Shown here: in pieces, positions 1 through 8,267 of the stretch
Layout of the letters: the number at the start of each line of letters is the position of its first letter
Position numbering within the stretch: the first letter of the stretch is position 1
Assembly: GCA_030540075.1 (NCBI GenBank)
Contig: JAUNWX010000010.1
Coordinates: 1-64,000, forward strand
DNA: 64,000 nt
Source of the DNA: Lachnospiraceae bacterium
Lineage (GTDB): Bacteria > Bacillota > Clostridia > Lachnospirales > Lachnospiraceae
Direction of reading: 5' to 3'
The notes under the pieces: model-generated
The model's input: only the letters and a program-made list of their open reading frames with translations
Databases searched by the model: none
Told to the model about the DNA's origin: nothing
Translations under genes and position numbers: made by a program

Positions 1-673
1 TGTTACCTCCACATTCTTTTTTATTTTGAATGTCCGCAAAATCCGTCCTACATCTTTCGACCAGCGCATCAATATTATTCATCGCACAGATTTCCCGAAG
101 TGCATCTACCTCCTGTTTCCATTTATTGTCTGTATTTGCAAAATCAGTCTGTGCGCCGCCTTCCGCGTGATTATCAAAATCAAAGACCAGAAAGCGACAG
201 GTTCCATTTGGAAACATCGGATAGACGCCAATCGTAATCTCACCTGTCAAATGCTTTATAATGGTATTTGCGTCAACATGCTTCCATGATTTAAGTGGGC
301 ACTCCTTACATAATCCACTCTTCTTGATTCCGGAATTTTGCTCCTGTTTACGTTTACAACCATTCTTCCAGAAATTCCAGCACTGCGGGTAATATCCGAC
401 TTTTCCATTCCTGTTAACGATTCTCTGGCTGTATACATCCATTCGACCCCAAAATCTGGCGAAGAAATGATTCGCAACATTTTCATTTATCGTCATCTTT
501 AAAATTCTGGCACCCTGGTTTGGATCCATTGGTTCTCTGACCTTTTCCTTCAGAATGATTCCATTATCTTCAAGCAACTTACGAAGACGCTGGTTTTCTT
601 TGTTCAGCGAAGAAATCTCCTGTAGAAGAGTCTGCATTCGCTCCTGATTTCCCATCTCATTCTTTTCGTCCAT
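1..673 (-). CDS. TOTE-type archaeo-eukaryotic primase protein, N-terminal part (cut by window edge)
   Basis: An open frame of 224 codons starts at an ATG at 671-673 with AGGTGGG eight bases upstream and stays open to the window edge. Residues about 12-40 form a short Leu/Glu/Asn-rich coiled coil. Then come HFFARFWGRMDVYSQR, a CKECPLKSW cysteine cluster and FLVFDFDNH. This order (coiled coil, F-x-GRxDVY, CxxCP cluster, VFDFD) matches my knowledge of the primase domain of TOTE conflict systems, usually fused to a DEAD/DEAH helicase further on; DFD would be the metal-binding acidic pair. The helicase, if present, lies outside the window. In the family these proteins are linked to mobile elements and biological conflict. 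Function here is inferred from the first quarter of the protein only. Confidence 0.7.
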   Translation of the reverse strand, partial: MDEKNEMGNQERMQTLLQEISSLNKENQRLRKLLEDNGIILKEKVREPMDPNQGARILKMTINENVANHFFARFWGRMDVYSQRIVNRNGKVGYYPQCWNFWKNGCKRKQEQNSGIKKSGLCKECPLKSWKHVDANTIIKHLTGEITIGVYPMFPNGTCRFLVFDFDNHAEGGAQTDFANTDNKWKQEVDALREICAMNNIDALVERCRTDFADIQNKKECGGN

Positions 674-912
674 ATACACCCACCTTGCAATCATCTCTTT
701 ATGGTTTCTAGCCAGTTTTATTCTAGTGTATCATGACCTTTCTGAAATAGAGTCTTATGATATACCACTTAAACAAAAAACTCGTATCGTATCGCACCAT
801 AAGCTATTCCCCATTTCTTTAAATTCTAAATTATTGTATTATAAAAGGTATATAAATGCCGGTCTACGGGGCATGGACATGCCCGTATCCGGTGAGGTAA
901 AGGGGTGGCAGG

Positions 913-1482
913 ATGGCGAAATTCACCAGGCAGGCGATCATGTACAGTACGCTGAAGCTCTTGCAGATAAAACCGATCGATAAGATCACGGTGCGGGACA
1001 TCTGTGATCAGTGCGAGCTGACACGAAATACGTTTTACTACTATTTCAGTGATATCTATGAGGTGGTGGAGGAGCTTCTGAAATTCGAGACGGACAAGTC
1101 TCTTTCCGAACAGCAGGCGTTCGAAAACCTGTATGATGAGTATCTTCAGAAGTATCATCTCGTGCTGGAATATAAGAATGCGGTCTATCATCTGTACCAC
1201 TCGAAGAACCGGGACATGATTCTCCGGTATCTCTATGACATCACGGAGGATTTCGTCGAGAAGTATGTGCGGAAGGAGGTCCGCGGGCATCACCTGAGTG
1301 AGGAGGACATCCGCTTCATCACCCGCTTTTACAGCGGTTCGATGGTCGGAAGCATCCTCCGCTGGCTGCAGCAGGGCATGAAGGACTCGCAGGAGGAGAT
1401 CATCTATAAGATGTCGATGGCCTACCAGGCGACGATTCAGACACTCATCCAGCAGATCGAAGCCTCGAAGAGCGTGAAATAA
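913..1482 (+). CDS. TetR/AcrR-family transcriptional regulator
   Basis: This 189-residue protein has an N-terminal TetR helix-turn-helix: residues about 4-48, with ITVRDICDQCELTRNTFYYYF as a clear TetR signature (slightly varied from TxxxIxxxAGVSxGTxYxYF). The remaining 140 residues are all-helical, as in the DhaS-like group of short TetR proteins. The start ATG at 913 has AAAGGGG upstream. It stands alone: divergent from the TOTE gene and followed by its own terminator, so the target operon cannot be read from context. A ligand-binding repressor is the family expectation. Confidence 0.85.
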   Translation: MAKFTRQAIMYSTLKLLQIKPIDKITVRDICDQCELTRNTFYYYFSDIYEVVEELLKFETDKSLSEQQAFENLYDEYLQKYHLVLEYKNAVYHLYHSKNRDMILRYLYDITEDFVEKYVRKEVRGHHLSEEDIRFITRFYSGSMVGSILRWLQQGMKDSQEEIIYKMSMAYQATIQTLIQQIEASKSVK

Positions 1483-1489
1483 AGTCACA

Positions 1490-1530
1490 AAAAGAGCTGC
1501 CATCTGGCAGCTCTCTTCTTTACTCTTTTT
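1490..1530 (+). terminator. Rho-independent terminator after the TetR gene
   Basis: A perfect 8-bp stem, GAGCTGCC (1494-1501) with GGCAGCTC (1506-1513) and a 4-base loop, is followed by a T-rich tract. Confidence 0.85.
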
Positions 1531-1571
1531 CACTATCCGGGGGGATTTGGGGGATTTTCGGACAGTGCGTC

Positions 1572-1718
1572 TTATCTCGGCTGGTGCAGTACGGTGATCT
1601 GTACGTTTCTGCCAGAGACCTGATCATGCATGATGGAACCGGTTTTATGTAAACCCGAGTGCTCATACATAGCTAAAACCACTGAAATAATAACGAATGA
1701 AACGATCGCTGACATCAT
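1572..1718 (-). CDS. Small membrane protein (48 residues), unrecognised
   Basis: A short frame sits in the otherwise empty 1483-2000 gap. AAAGGAGG (1732-1725) precedes three successive ATGs; the second (1718) or third (1715) gives good spacing. The product begins with a hydrophobic segment, SAIVSFVIISVVLAMY, that could span the membrane once, followed by a polar, His- and Lys-containing tail of about 30 residues. The Shine-Dalgarno match and the hydrophobic-then-polar layout argue for a real small gene. I do not recognise the family. The stop codon of another minus-strand frame (1731-1979, no convincing ribosome binding site) overlaps this Shine-Dalgarno sequence. Confidence 0.5.
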   Translation of the reverse strand: MMSAIVSFVIISVVLAMYEHSGLHKTGSIMHDQVSGRNVQITVLHQPR

Positions 1719-1864
1719 CATAGTCCTCCTTTACTGAACCTTACTCCGATTCCGGAGCTTCTGTTGCTGCTTCTGCAACTCCTTTTGACAGTTCATAGAA
1801 TACCACGCAGTGATGTATGCGTAAAATTCTATATTTTCCGTTTTAAGCATTCCAGTTTTGCATG

Positions 1865-1870
1865 TATAAT
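1865..1870 (+). promoter_or_regulatory. Probable -10 element for the LysR gene
   Basis: TATAAT preceded by TG (TGTATAAT) lies 130 bp before the LysR start. A weak -35 (TTTTAA) lies 18 bp further up. This implies a 5' leader of about 124 nt. Confidence 0.45.
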
Positions 1871-2000
1871 AGGGGCAGAAACCGTCGGCCAATGTTTCCG
1901 CCGGGAGAACTTCATGTCGCGCCTGGTTTCGACCTACTTTCGGCATAAAACATCGTGTCGCGCCATCGTCGACATACACAAGAAAGGAGCGCCTCCGCTC

Positions 2001-2858
2001 ATGACCGATAAAGACATCGAGATCTTAAAGGATCTATCCGAAACCCACAACATCACGAAAACCGCCCAGCGCCTGTTCACGACACAGTCTGCGCTCACGA
2101 AGCGGATCCAGTCCATCGAGCAGGAGCTTGGCTGTCAGCTGTTCATCCGCTCGAAAAAGGGTGTGATCCTGACCCCGATCTCCGAGGCGATCCTCCCCTA
2201 CGTGCGGGCGATTCAGCAGAATCTGTCGCAGATCCGCAGCCTTGCGGCGAATCCGGAGGGTGAACTCTCCGGCACGCTTCAGGTCGGTGTGGCCGCCAAT
2301 TATGCACGCTTTCAGCTCGCAGACGTACTGGAAGCCTTCATTGACCAGTACCCGAAGGTGGACATCCGCCTGAGTACGAAGCGAAGCCCGGACCTCTATC
2401 AGGCGCTGCTCGCCGGCGAAATCAACCTCGCGATCATCCGCGGCGAGTTTCCGTGGGCCGAGGGCGACATCGTACTGAGCGAAGAGCCGGTGTGCCTCGT
2501 GACGCGGGACGAAATGGACGAGACGGCGCTCAATGCGCTGCCGTTTATCGACCGCACCTCGGACATCAGCTTCGATGTCGGCATCAGCCGCTGGATGAAC
2601 GAGCACAAGATCCGCCGTCAGTCCGGGCTTCAGATCAACGACGTCGACACGATCATGCAGCTGATCCGGCGAGGCATCGGCTGGACGGTGCTTCCGGAAA
2701 TCTGCCTGCAGAACTTCGAAAGCGTGAAAAAGCCGCTCCGATTCAGCTCCGGCGAGGCCTTCACCCGCCGCACCCATCTCCTGTATCGCCCGGACTACTT
2801 CCGCCTTCCGCAGGTCCAGGCCTTCGTGGAAACCGTGATGAACTGTGCACATCACTGA
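2001..2858 (+). CDS. LysR-family transcriptional regulator
   Basis: The protein has 285 residues, the usual LysR size. An N-terminal winged helix (residues 1-60, with ITKTAQRLFTTQSALTKRIQ as helix-turn-helix) is followed by the periplasmic-binding-protein-like effector domain (about 85-285). The ATG at 2001 is chosen because AGAAAGGAGC lies ten bases upstream and the LysR domain begins exactly here; longer in-frame starts add 79 unrelated residues. It converges on the cysteine ABC transporter and shares a bidirectional terminator with it. A link to sulfur or amino-acid uptake is only a neighbourhood inference, since the transporter has its own leader control. Confidence 0.88.
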   Translation: MTDKDIEILKDLSETHNITKTAQRLFTTQSALTKRIQSIEQELGCQLFIRSKKGVILTPISEAILPYVRAIQQNLSQIRSLAANPEGELSGTLQVGVAANYARFQLADVLEAFIDQYPKVDIRLSTKRSPDLYQALLAGEINLAIIRGEFPWAEGDIVLSEEPVCLVTRDEMDETALNALPFIDRTSDISFDVGISRWMNEHKIRRQSGLQINDVDTIMQLIRRGIGWTVLPEICLQNFESVKKPLRFSSGEAFTRRTHLLYRPDYFRLPQVQAFVETVMNCAHH

Positions 2859-2892
2859 CTACACGACGGAATCCGCAGCAGAAATTCAGTAT

Positions 2893-2927
2893 TTAAAAAA
2901 GGAGCCGCAAGCCGCGACTCCTTTTTC
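2893..2927. terminator. Bidirectional terminator between lysR and the ABC operon
   Basis: GGAGCCGC / GCGACTCC form an 8-position stem with one mismatch, flanked by AAAAAA on the left and TTTTT on the right. It can serve both converging units. Confidence 0.8.
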
Positions 2928-2939
2928 ATCTTAAGAAAA

Positions 2940-3863
2940 TCAGTCTACGACGCCGCCCTCAACGACCATGGAATCCGGGTTGGTATCCTCACCGAAAACG
3001 GCCTTCAGGGTCTCATCGTAATCCTTGTGGAAGAAGTTCTCCTCACCGAGGGTCTCGATCTCGTCGTTCAGGAAATCGAGGACCGTGCTGTTGCCCTTTG
3101 CGACTGCAGCTGCGATGGTGTCATAGTCACCGAGGGTCTCGATACCTACGGTAAAGCCAGGATTTGCCTTCGCCCATGCGATGACCTCTGTGTTATCGGT
3201 GGAGAATGCATCGCCTCTGCCATCGAGGAGCGCGTTGTACGCATCGGCATACGCGTCATACTTCTGGAGCTTCACCTCCGGGTAATTCTTCTCGAAGTAG
3301 GTCTCTGCGGTGGTTCCCTTTGCGACGATGAGGGTCTTATCCTTCAGCTCATCGATGGAGCTGATGACCGCGTTATCCGGCGAAACGACGCCGAGTGCGA
3401 CCTTCATGTACGGCAGTGCGAAGTCGACCTGCTCCTGTCTTTCCGGTGTCACGGTGAAGTTTGCGAGGACAATGTCTACCTTACCGGTCGCCACATACTC
3501 TACGCGAGATGCAGGGTCGAGCGAGGTGAACTCTACGTTTACGCCGAGGTCATCCGCGATTCTGTGTGCATAGTACACATCATAGCCCTGGTACTCACCC
3601 TTATCATCGACATAGCCGAATGGTGCCTTATCTGAGAAAACGCCGATCTTTACGGTTCCGGACTGCTTGATCTCGTCAAGTGTACGGAAATTACCGGATG
3701 CAGCTGCTTCTGTTGCGGCAGCCGTAGTAGCGTCTGTCGCAGCCTCTGTGGCAGCAGTCGTTGCGGCGGCAGTGGTTGCGCTCGGTGTAGAGGAAGCGCC
3801 GCATGCAGCCAGACTCGCTGCTGCTACGATGGCGGTAAATGCTGCAAATACTGACTTTTTCAT
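2940..3863 (-). CDS. Amino-acid ABC transporter substrate-binding lipoprotein, CjaA-like (probably cysteine/cystine)
   Basis: This 307-residue lipoprotein carries an N-terminal signal with a lipobox ending LAAC (Cys 21), then a Thr/Ala-rich linker (about 22-55), then a family-3 solute-binding domain. Segments such as GVFSDKAPFGYVDDKGEYQG, DIVLANFTVTPERQEQVDFA and LGEENFFHKDYDETLKAVFG are very close, as I remember it, to Campylobacter CjaA, whose ligand is cysteine. It is the last gene of the operon, 86 bp after the ATPase, with AAAAAAGGAG before its ATG. The polycysteine leader upstream of the operon independently points to the same substrate. Substrate identity is therefore a two-line inference, not shown directly. 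Confidence 0.88.
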   Translation of the reverse strand: MKKSVFAAFTAIVAAASLAACGASSTPSATTAAATTAATEAATDATTAAATEAAASGNFRTLDEIKQSGTVKIGVFSDKAPFGYVDDKGEYQGYDVYYAHRIADDLGVNVEFTSLDPASRVEYVATGKVDIVLANFTVTPERQEQVDFALPYMKVALGVVSPDNAVISSIDELKDKTLIVAKGTTAETYFEKNYPEVKLQKYDAYADAYNALLDGRGDAFSTDNTEVIAWAKANPGFTVGIETLGDYDTIAAAVAKGNSTVLDFLNDEIETLGEENFFHKDYDETLKAVFGEDTNPDSMVVEGGVVD

Positions 3864-3949
3864 AATTTTTTCTCCTTTTTTAATGTCATAAAATTAGTAT
3901 ATGTTCACCTGCATCCACTTTCCGGACAGTTTCAGCAAGATAAACGGCT

Positions 3950-4720
3950 TTACTCCACGTCGTTCTTCCGCTTCTTCGCGACGAACTCGAAGTTCTCGAG
4001 GAACTCCTTCGCACGCTCGCTCTTCGGATGGGTGAAGAACGCTTCCGGCGTCGCCTCCTCGACGATGTGGCCGTCATCCAGGAAGATGATCCGGTCGGCG
4101 ATGGCTCTCGCGAAGGCCATCTCATGAGTGACGATCAGCATTGTCAGACCCTGCTCCGCGAGCTCGAGCATAACGTCGAGTACCTCGCGAACCATCTCCG
4201 GGTCCAGCGCCGCAGTGACCTCATCGAAGAGCATCATCTCCGGATGCATCTCGAGGGCCCGCACGATCGCGACACGCTGCTTCTGTCCACCGGACAGCAT
4301 ACGCGGATAAGCGCTTTCCTTATCAGCGAGTCCGACGCGCCGAAGCAGCTCGCGGGCCTCCTTCTCCGCGTCCGCCTTCGAACGCTTCTGCACCTTCTGC
4401 GGTGCCATCGTGATGTTGTCGAGGATCGTTTTATGTGGGAAAAGATCATAGCTCTGGAATACCATGCCGATCTTCTGCCGGTACTTTGACATCTCCGCAC
4501 TGCTCTTTCCCGAGATCACCTCTCCGTCGAGGGCAATGCTTCCATGATTGATCGTCTCGAGACCATTGATGCAACGGAGCAGTGTGGATTTTCCGCAGCC
4601 GGACGGTCCGAGCAGGACGACGACCTCGCCCTTCTTTACGTCGAGATCGATCCCCCGGAGGATCTCGAGCTCGCCAAACGATTTATGTAAATCTTTGATT
4701 GAAAGCTGTATGTCAGCCAT
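3950..4720 (-). CDS. Amino-acid ABC transporter ATP-binding protein
   Basis: The product has 256 residues, typical for GlnQ/HisP-type ATPases. Walker A is [11 protein letters not shown], the signature is MLSGGQKQR, Walker B is [13 protein letters not shown], and the switch histidine lies in IVTHEM. The start MADIQLS (4720) is preferred, with AGGTG and AAAGGA upstream; an in-frame start further up would read into the palindromic repeat. It energises uptake through the two permeases encoded upstream. It is separated from them by a 127-bp gap holding two inverted copies of a palindrome, unusual inside an operon and possibly a place where expression of the distal genes is tuned. Confidence 0.92.
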   Translation of the reverse strand: MADIQLSIKDLHKSFGELEILRGIDLDVKKGEVVVLLGPSGCGKSTLLRCINGLETINHGSIALDGEVISGKSSAEMSKYRQKIGMVFQSYDLFPHKTILDNITMAPQKVQKRSKADAEKEARELLRRVGLADKESAYPRMLSGGQKQRVAIVRALEMHPEMMLFDEVTAALDPEMVREVLDVMLELAEQGLTMLIVTHEMAFARAIADRIIFLDDGHIVEEATPEAFFTHPKSERAKEFLENFEFVAKKRKNDVE

Positions 4721-4769
4721 ATCACCTGTGTCCTTTCTGTCCCGGAGCCAGCCGGCCCCGCGGGAGTTT

Positions 4770-4837
4770 ATGGGGTCTGACCCCATTAAATTTTTCTAAA
4801 CAGATTCCAAACTGAAGTTTATGGGGTCAGACCCCAT
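4770..4837. repeat. Pair of inverted 17-bp palindromes (REP-like element)
   Basis: ATGGGGTC-T-GACCCCAT (4770-4786) and its reverse complement with central A (4821-4837) face each other across 34 bp, between two genes of one operon. The first copy is followed by TAAATTTTTCTAAA. The same palindrome with that same flank recurs 35 kb away at 39862-39897. The left flank of copy two, read on the minus strand (TAAGAATTTCG), also recurs there. This is the layout of REP/BIME-type dispersed elements. Confidence 0.8.
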
Positions 4838-4847
4838 TACGAAATTC

Positions 4848-5672
4848 TTAATTTTTCCAGCGCTTCTCGAGGTAACGGGCCAGCATCGAGATCGGCCAGC
4901 AGGAGAAGAAGTAAAGGAAGAAGACGACGCCGTAGATCGGGAGCGCCGCGGTCGGGTAGGCGAAGCGGTTCGCGTCGATGATCTGCTGTCCGGTCTTCAG
5001 GACCTCCACGACGCCGATCAGGACGATCAGGGAGGTGGTCTTGATCATACGGGTGATCAGGTTGATCGCCAGCGGGATCAGGCGGCGAAGCGTCTGCGGG
5101 ATGATGACGTAGAGACTGGTCTGCATCGGTGTCATCCCGAGGGCGGCTGCGCTCTCGTACTGGTGCTTCGGGATACTGATCAGGGCGCCTCGTACGAGGT
5201 CTCCCATCTCGGCCGTGCCCCAGAGGACGAAGACGATGACGGCGCTGAGCTCACCGGAGAGGTTGATTCCGAAGGCCCGGGTCGTACCGAAGTACACGAT
5301 GAAGAGTAAGACGAGCTGCGGCATGATACGGATGAAATCGAGGTACACGCGGCTGAGGGCCTTCGTGACCGGATTCTTCCTCGTCATGAGCATTCCGAAG
5401 AGGATGCCCAGCGGGATGGAAATCAGTACCGCGATGAGGGAAATGCGGATGGTCACCCACAGTCCGCCCAGCAGTCGGATGAAATTATTTCCCTTAAACA
5501 GGATCGAGATGGCCGGCGCCTTCTTCTGGTCGGCGGCCGCCTGTGCGGCTGCGATGGCTTCCGGGGTGGCGGCGGCCAGCAGCTTCATGCCGAGGCCGCG
5601 GAAGCTGTCCGCGAAGTGCAGAAGCTCGAGGCCGAAAGCATTGGCAAAGTGGTTAATGGCCGAATCCAGCAT
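4848..5672 (-). CDS. Amino-acid ABC transporter permease 2
   Basis: This 274-residue HisM/GlnP-type permease has a long first segment (about 1-65), several membrane helices, and the family coupling loop ESAAALGMTPMQTSLYVIIPQ (EAA-like, about 185-205). The ATG at 5672 has AAAGGAGG seven bases upstream; the longer frame would need a TTG inside that Shine-Dalgarno sequence. It overlaps the end of the first permease by 20 bp, which implies coupled translation and a heteromeric membrane channel. Confidence 0.88.
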   Translation of the reverse strand: MLDSAINHFANAFGLELLHFADSFRGLGMKLLAAATPEAIAAAQAAADQKKAPAISILFKGNNFIRLLGGLWVTIRISLIAVLISIPLGILFGMLMTRKNPVTKALSRVYLDFIRIMPQLVLLFIVYFGTTRAFGINLSGELSAVIVFVLWGTAEMGDLVRGALISIPKHQYESAAALGMTPMQTSLYVIIPQTLRRLIPLAINLITRMIKTTSLIVLIGVVEVLKTGQQIIDANRFAYPTAALPIYGVVFFLYFFSCWPISMLARYLEKRWKN

Positions 5673-6312
5673 AGCGCAGCCTCCTTTCAAGTAAGGTTCC
5701 GAGGATGGAAATCGGAAGCAGGATGATGAGGTAGGCGATGACCAGCATGCTGAGGGCTTCCGGGGTCTTGTAGTAGAGACCGATCAGGTCCTTCGCGACG
5801 TACATGAGGTCCGCCAGGGCGATGCCGCTGAACACGGAGGTTTCCTTCAGGAGGAAGATGACATTCGCCACAAGGGACGGCACCGAAACGGCCATGGCCT
5901 GTGGGAGGATGACACTCCACATCGTCTGCACCGGGGTCATACCGAGGCTCAATGCTGATTCCTTCTGGATCGGCTCAACGGTTTCGAGACCGGAACGGAA
6001 GGCTTCCGTCATGTAGGAGCCGCCGAGGAAGGCGAGTCCGACGATAGCGCAGAGCTCCGCGGACCAGCGGATGCCGATCTTCGGAAGACCGAAATACAGG
6101 AAAAAGAGCTGTACGAGCAGCGGGGTGTTGCGGCTGAGCTCGACGTACACGGAAACGATGTGGCGCAGTACCGGGATCCGGTAGTACTCGACCGCGCTGC
6201 ACAGGATGCCGACGATGATGGAAAGGATGATGCCCAGGGCACCGATCGTAAGCGTCAGCCGCGCAGCCTCGACGTACATCGGAATGTACTGCTGAATAAA
6301 CTGAAAATCCAA
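5653..6312 (-). CDS. Amino-acid ABC transporter permease 1
   Basis: This 219-residue HisM-type permease contains RNTPLLVQLFFLYFGLPKIG (a typical motif of polar amino-acid permeases) and the EAA-like loop KESALSLGMTPVQTMWSVIL. The start codon is TTG at 6312, with AGGAG nine bases upstream; no ATG lies near. It is the first structural gene of the transporter operon and lies about 120 bp past the leader terminator, so its transcription depends on read-through at 6434-6466. Confidence 0.88.
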   Translation of the reverse strand: MDFQFIQQYIPMYVEAARLTLTIGALGIILSIIVGILCSAVEYYRIPVLRHIVSVYVELSRNTPLLVQLFFLYFGLPKIGIRWSAELCAIVGLAFLGGSYMTEAFRSGLETVEPIQKESALSLGMTPVQTMWSVILPQAMAVSVPSLVANVIFLLKETSVFSGIALADLMYVAKDLIGLYYKTPEALSMLVIAYLIILLPISILGTLLERRLRYAGFGH

Positions 6313-6433
6313 AACTGTTTGCTCCTCTCATGGGTCTGTTCGAACCTGGATGCCCGTAAGAAATATTTTTCGTTTCTTAGAGCTTTCGCGGCAGTCGCCC
6401 CGGTTACGTTCATCGCATTCCCACAGCTTTTGC

Positions 6434-6466
6434 GAAAATAAAAAGGACCCGCGATGTGCGAGTCCT
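6434..6466 (-). terminator. Leader terminator (attenuator) of the cysteine transporter operon
   Basis: On the minus strand AGGACTCGC (6466-6458), loop ACATC, and GCGGGTCCT (6452-6444) form a 9-bp stem with one G-U pair, followed by TTTTTATTTT. The 5' arm and loop contain CGCACATC (6460-6453), the exact complement of GATGTGCG within the upstream leader ORF (6539-6532). This offers an 8-bp antiterminator that would break the terminator. Confidence 0.85.
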
Positions 6467-6508
6467 CTTCGTCCCAATCAAAACAGATCCTCTATTTCTA
6501 AATGGATC

Positions 6509-6616
6509 CTATCTTCCCGGATGAAATTCAACGCACATCAAAGACGCCCTATGGCAAGCCATACAGCAGCAACAGCAACAACATGTATTCATATTACGGT
6601 TGCTTCTGAACGTCAT
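6509..6616 (-). CDS. Polycysteine leader peptide (35 residues), transcription attenuator of the ABC operon
   Basis: The ATG at 6616 has AGGAGG eight bases upstream and lies about 60 nt after a strong promoter. Codons 12-18 are seven consecutive Cys codons (TGT/TGC mixed), and codons 21 and 28 are also Cys: 9 of 35 residues. Just after the run, TATGGC/GCCATA forms a small hairpin. Codons 26-29 contain the antiterminator segment. Ribosomes starved for Cys-tRNA would stall in the run, leave codons 26-29 free to pair with the terminator arm, and let transcription reach the transporter; fast translation would cover them and allow termination. Polycysteine leader peptides are known for sulfur genes in mycobacteria. 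The mechanism here is my reading of the sequence. Confidence 0.88.
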   Translation of the reverse strand: MTFRSNRNMNTCCCCCCCMACHRASLMCVEFHPGR

Positions 6617-6682
6617 GTGCGTTTCCTCCTGAAAGAATTTTCCAGCGGAGTTAATTCCTACTCCCCTACTGGAATTTGCTTT

Positions 6683-6711
6683 ACTTTATCACCATGAAGT
6701 GCTGGCGTCAA
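6683..6711 (-). promoter_or_regulatory. Sigma-A promoter of the cysteine leader and ABC operon
   Basis: TTGACG (6711-6706), a spacer of exactly 17 bp, and TAAAGT (6688-6683) on the minus strand. The transcript would start near 6676, giving a 5' end about 60 nt before the leader ORF. Confidence 0.75.
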
Positions 6712-6842
6712 TGCTTTCGGCCGGATTCTGCTATCACCATTCGGAATAGAAGTGAAAACCCCGACGGTGTGCATGAGCACGGATCTCTCTGGAAAAACCT
6801 GCCGTGCACCGGCACTCGCAGCCTGTGCTGAATCCGGAAACT

Positions 6843-6924
6843 TGAAAACCCCGACATGCCATGGCACGCCGGGGTCTTCAGGTTCATTTTTCAGGATGAT
6901 GGAAAAAATACTGAAAGCAGTATT
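6843..6924 (-). terminator. Two successive terminator hairpins after thiC
   Basis: The first is AATACTG / CAGTATT (6924-6918 and 6913-6907) with a 4-base loop and T6. The second is a long GC-rich palindrome around TGCCATGGCA (6845-6877) ending in GGGGTTTTC. A second copy of GAAAACCCCGAC lies at 6753-6764. The rest of the 6712-6933 gap shows no other gene. Confidence 0.75.
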
Positions 6925-6933
6925 TAATCGCGA

Positions 6934-8244
6934 TTACAGGATGTCGATGTGCTCACCGGCGAGGGCCTTGTTCATGCTGCGGACAGCACAGAACTTACCA
7001 CACATACTGCAGGTATCGCTGTGGTCGTCCTCCGGGAGACGGTCGTTACGGATCTTCTTTGCGGTCTCCGGATCGAGCGCACACTCGAACTGTGCATCCC
7101 AGTCCAGGGCCTTACGTGCATCCGCCATCTTATCGTCGATGTCACGCGCATGCGGGATACCCTTCGCGATATCCGCTGCGTGGGCCGCGATCTTCGACGC
7201 GATGATGCCCTGCTTTACATCGTCGAGATTCGGAAGTGCGAGGTGCTCTGCCGGTGTGACATAGCAGAGGAAGGATGCGCCGTTCATCGCAGCGACCGCA
7301 CCACCGATGGCTGCCGTGATGTGATCATAGCCCGGTGCGATATCCGTTACGAGCGGTCCGAGTACATAGAACGGTGCGCCCATGCAGAGGGTCTTCTGCA
7401 CTTCCATGTTTGCCGCGATCTGGTTGAGTGGCACGTGACCCGGACCCTCGACCATAACCTGAACATTGTGTGCCCAGGCACGCTTCGTGAGCTCACCGAG
7501 ACGTACGAGCTCCTCGATCTGACATACATCGGTCGCATCCGCGAGACAGCCCGGCCGGCAGGCATCACCGAGGGAAATGGTGACATCATACTCCTCACAG
7601 ATATCGAGGATCTCGTCGAAGTACTCATAGAACGGGTTCTCCTGGCCGGTCATGCTCATCCATGCAAACACGAGGCTGCCGCCACGGCTGACGATGTTCA
7701 TCTTCCGCTGATGCTTGCGGATCTGCTCGATGGTCTTCTGGGTGATACCACAGTGCAGGGTTACGAAATCGACACCATCCTGTGCATGCAGACGGATGAC
7801 ATCGAGGAAATCCTTTGCCGTCAGTGAATCGAGGTCACGCTGGTAGTGGATGACGCTGTCGTAGACCGGAACCGTACCGATCATCGCCGGACACTCCTTA
7901 CAGAGCTTCTGACGGAATGGCTGTGTGTTACCATGGCTGGAAAGATCCATGATGGACTCTGCGCCCATACGAACGGCACTCATCACCTTCTCCATCTCGA
8001 GATCATAATCCTTCATATCTCTCGACACACCGAGGTTTACGTTAATCTTCGTCCGAAGCATCGAGCCGACACCCTCCGGATCCAGACAGGTATGGTTCTT
8101 GTTTGCGCAGATCGCGACCTTACCCTCTGCCACCAGCTGACGAAGCTTCTCCTCCGCCATATGCTCCTTCTCTGCGACGATCTTCATCTGCGGTGTGACG
8201 ATACCCTTGCGCGCCGCATCCATCTGTGTTGTATAATTCTGCAT
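6934..8244 (-). CDS. thiC: Phosphomethylpyrimidine synthase ThiC
   Basis: The product of 436 residues is the short form found in clostridia and archaea. It is a radical-SAM enzyme that rearranges 5-aminoimidazole ribotide to hydroxymethylpyrimidine phosphate for thiamine synthesis. Visible features are [30 protein letters not shown] and the C-terminal iron-sulfur cysteines in CSMCGKFC (Cys-x2-Cys-x3-Cys; one residue shorter than the Cys-x2-Cys-x4-Cys of long forms). The ATG at 8244 has AAAGGAG close upstream; the longer frame reads into the leader. It is controlled by the TPP riboswitch. No other thi synthesis gene adjoins, but thiamine pyrophosphokinase is encoded at 56.4-57.2 kb. Confidence 0.95.
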   Translation of the reverse strand: MQNYTTQMDAARKGIVTPQMKIVAEKEHMAEEKLRQLVAEGKVAICANKNHTCLDPEGVGSMLRTKINVNLGVSRDMKDYDLEMEKVMSAVRMGAESIMDLSSHGNTQPFRQKLCKECPAMIGTVPVYDSVIHYQRDLDSLTAKDFLDVIRLHAQDGVDFVTLHCGITQKTIEQIRKHQRKMNIVSRGGSLVFAWMSMTGQENPFYEYFDEILDICEEYDVTISLGDACRPGCLADATDVCQIEELVRLGELTKRAWAHNVQVMVEGPGHVPLNQIAANMEVQKTLCMGAPFYVLGPLVTDIAPGYDHITAAIGGAVAAMNGASFLCYVTPAEHLALPNLDDVKQGIIASKIAAHAADIAKGIPHARDIDDKMADARKALDWDAQFECALDPETAKKIRNDRLPEDDHSDTCSMCGKFCAVRSMNKALAGEHIDIL

Positions 8245-8267
8245 ATTTTCTCCTTTTCTGATTCGGA

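Noticed and set aside
1731..1979. 82-codon minus-strand frame before the LysR gene
   Set aside because: No ribosome binding site, overlaps the LysR promoter on the other strand, and no recognisable domain; only its stop overlaps the small membrane gene's Shine-Dalgarno.
6502..6609. 35-codon plus-strand frame rich in Ser/Asn/Tyr opposite the polycysteine leader
   Set aside because: No ribosome binding site; it is the antisense reflection of the leader ORF, which has promoter, Shine-Dalgarno and terminator.
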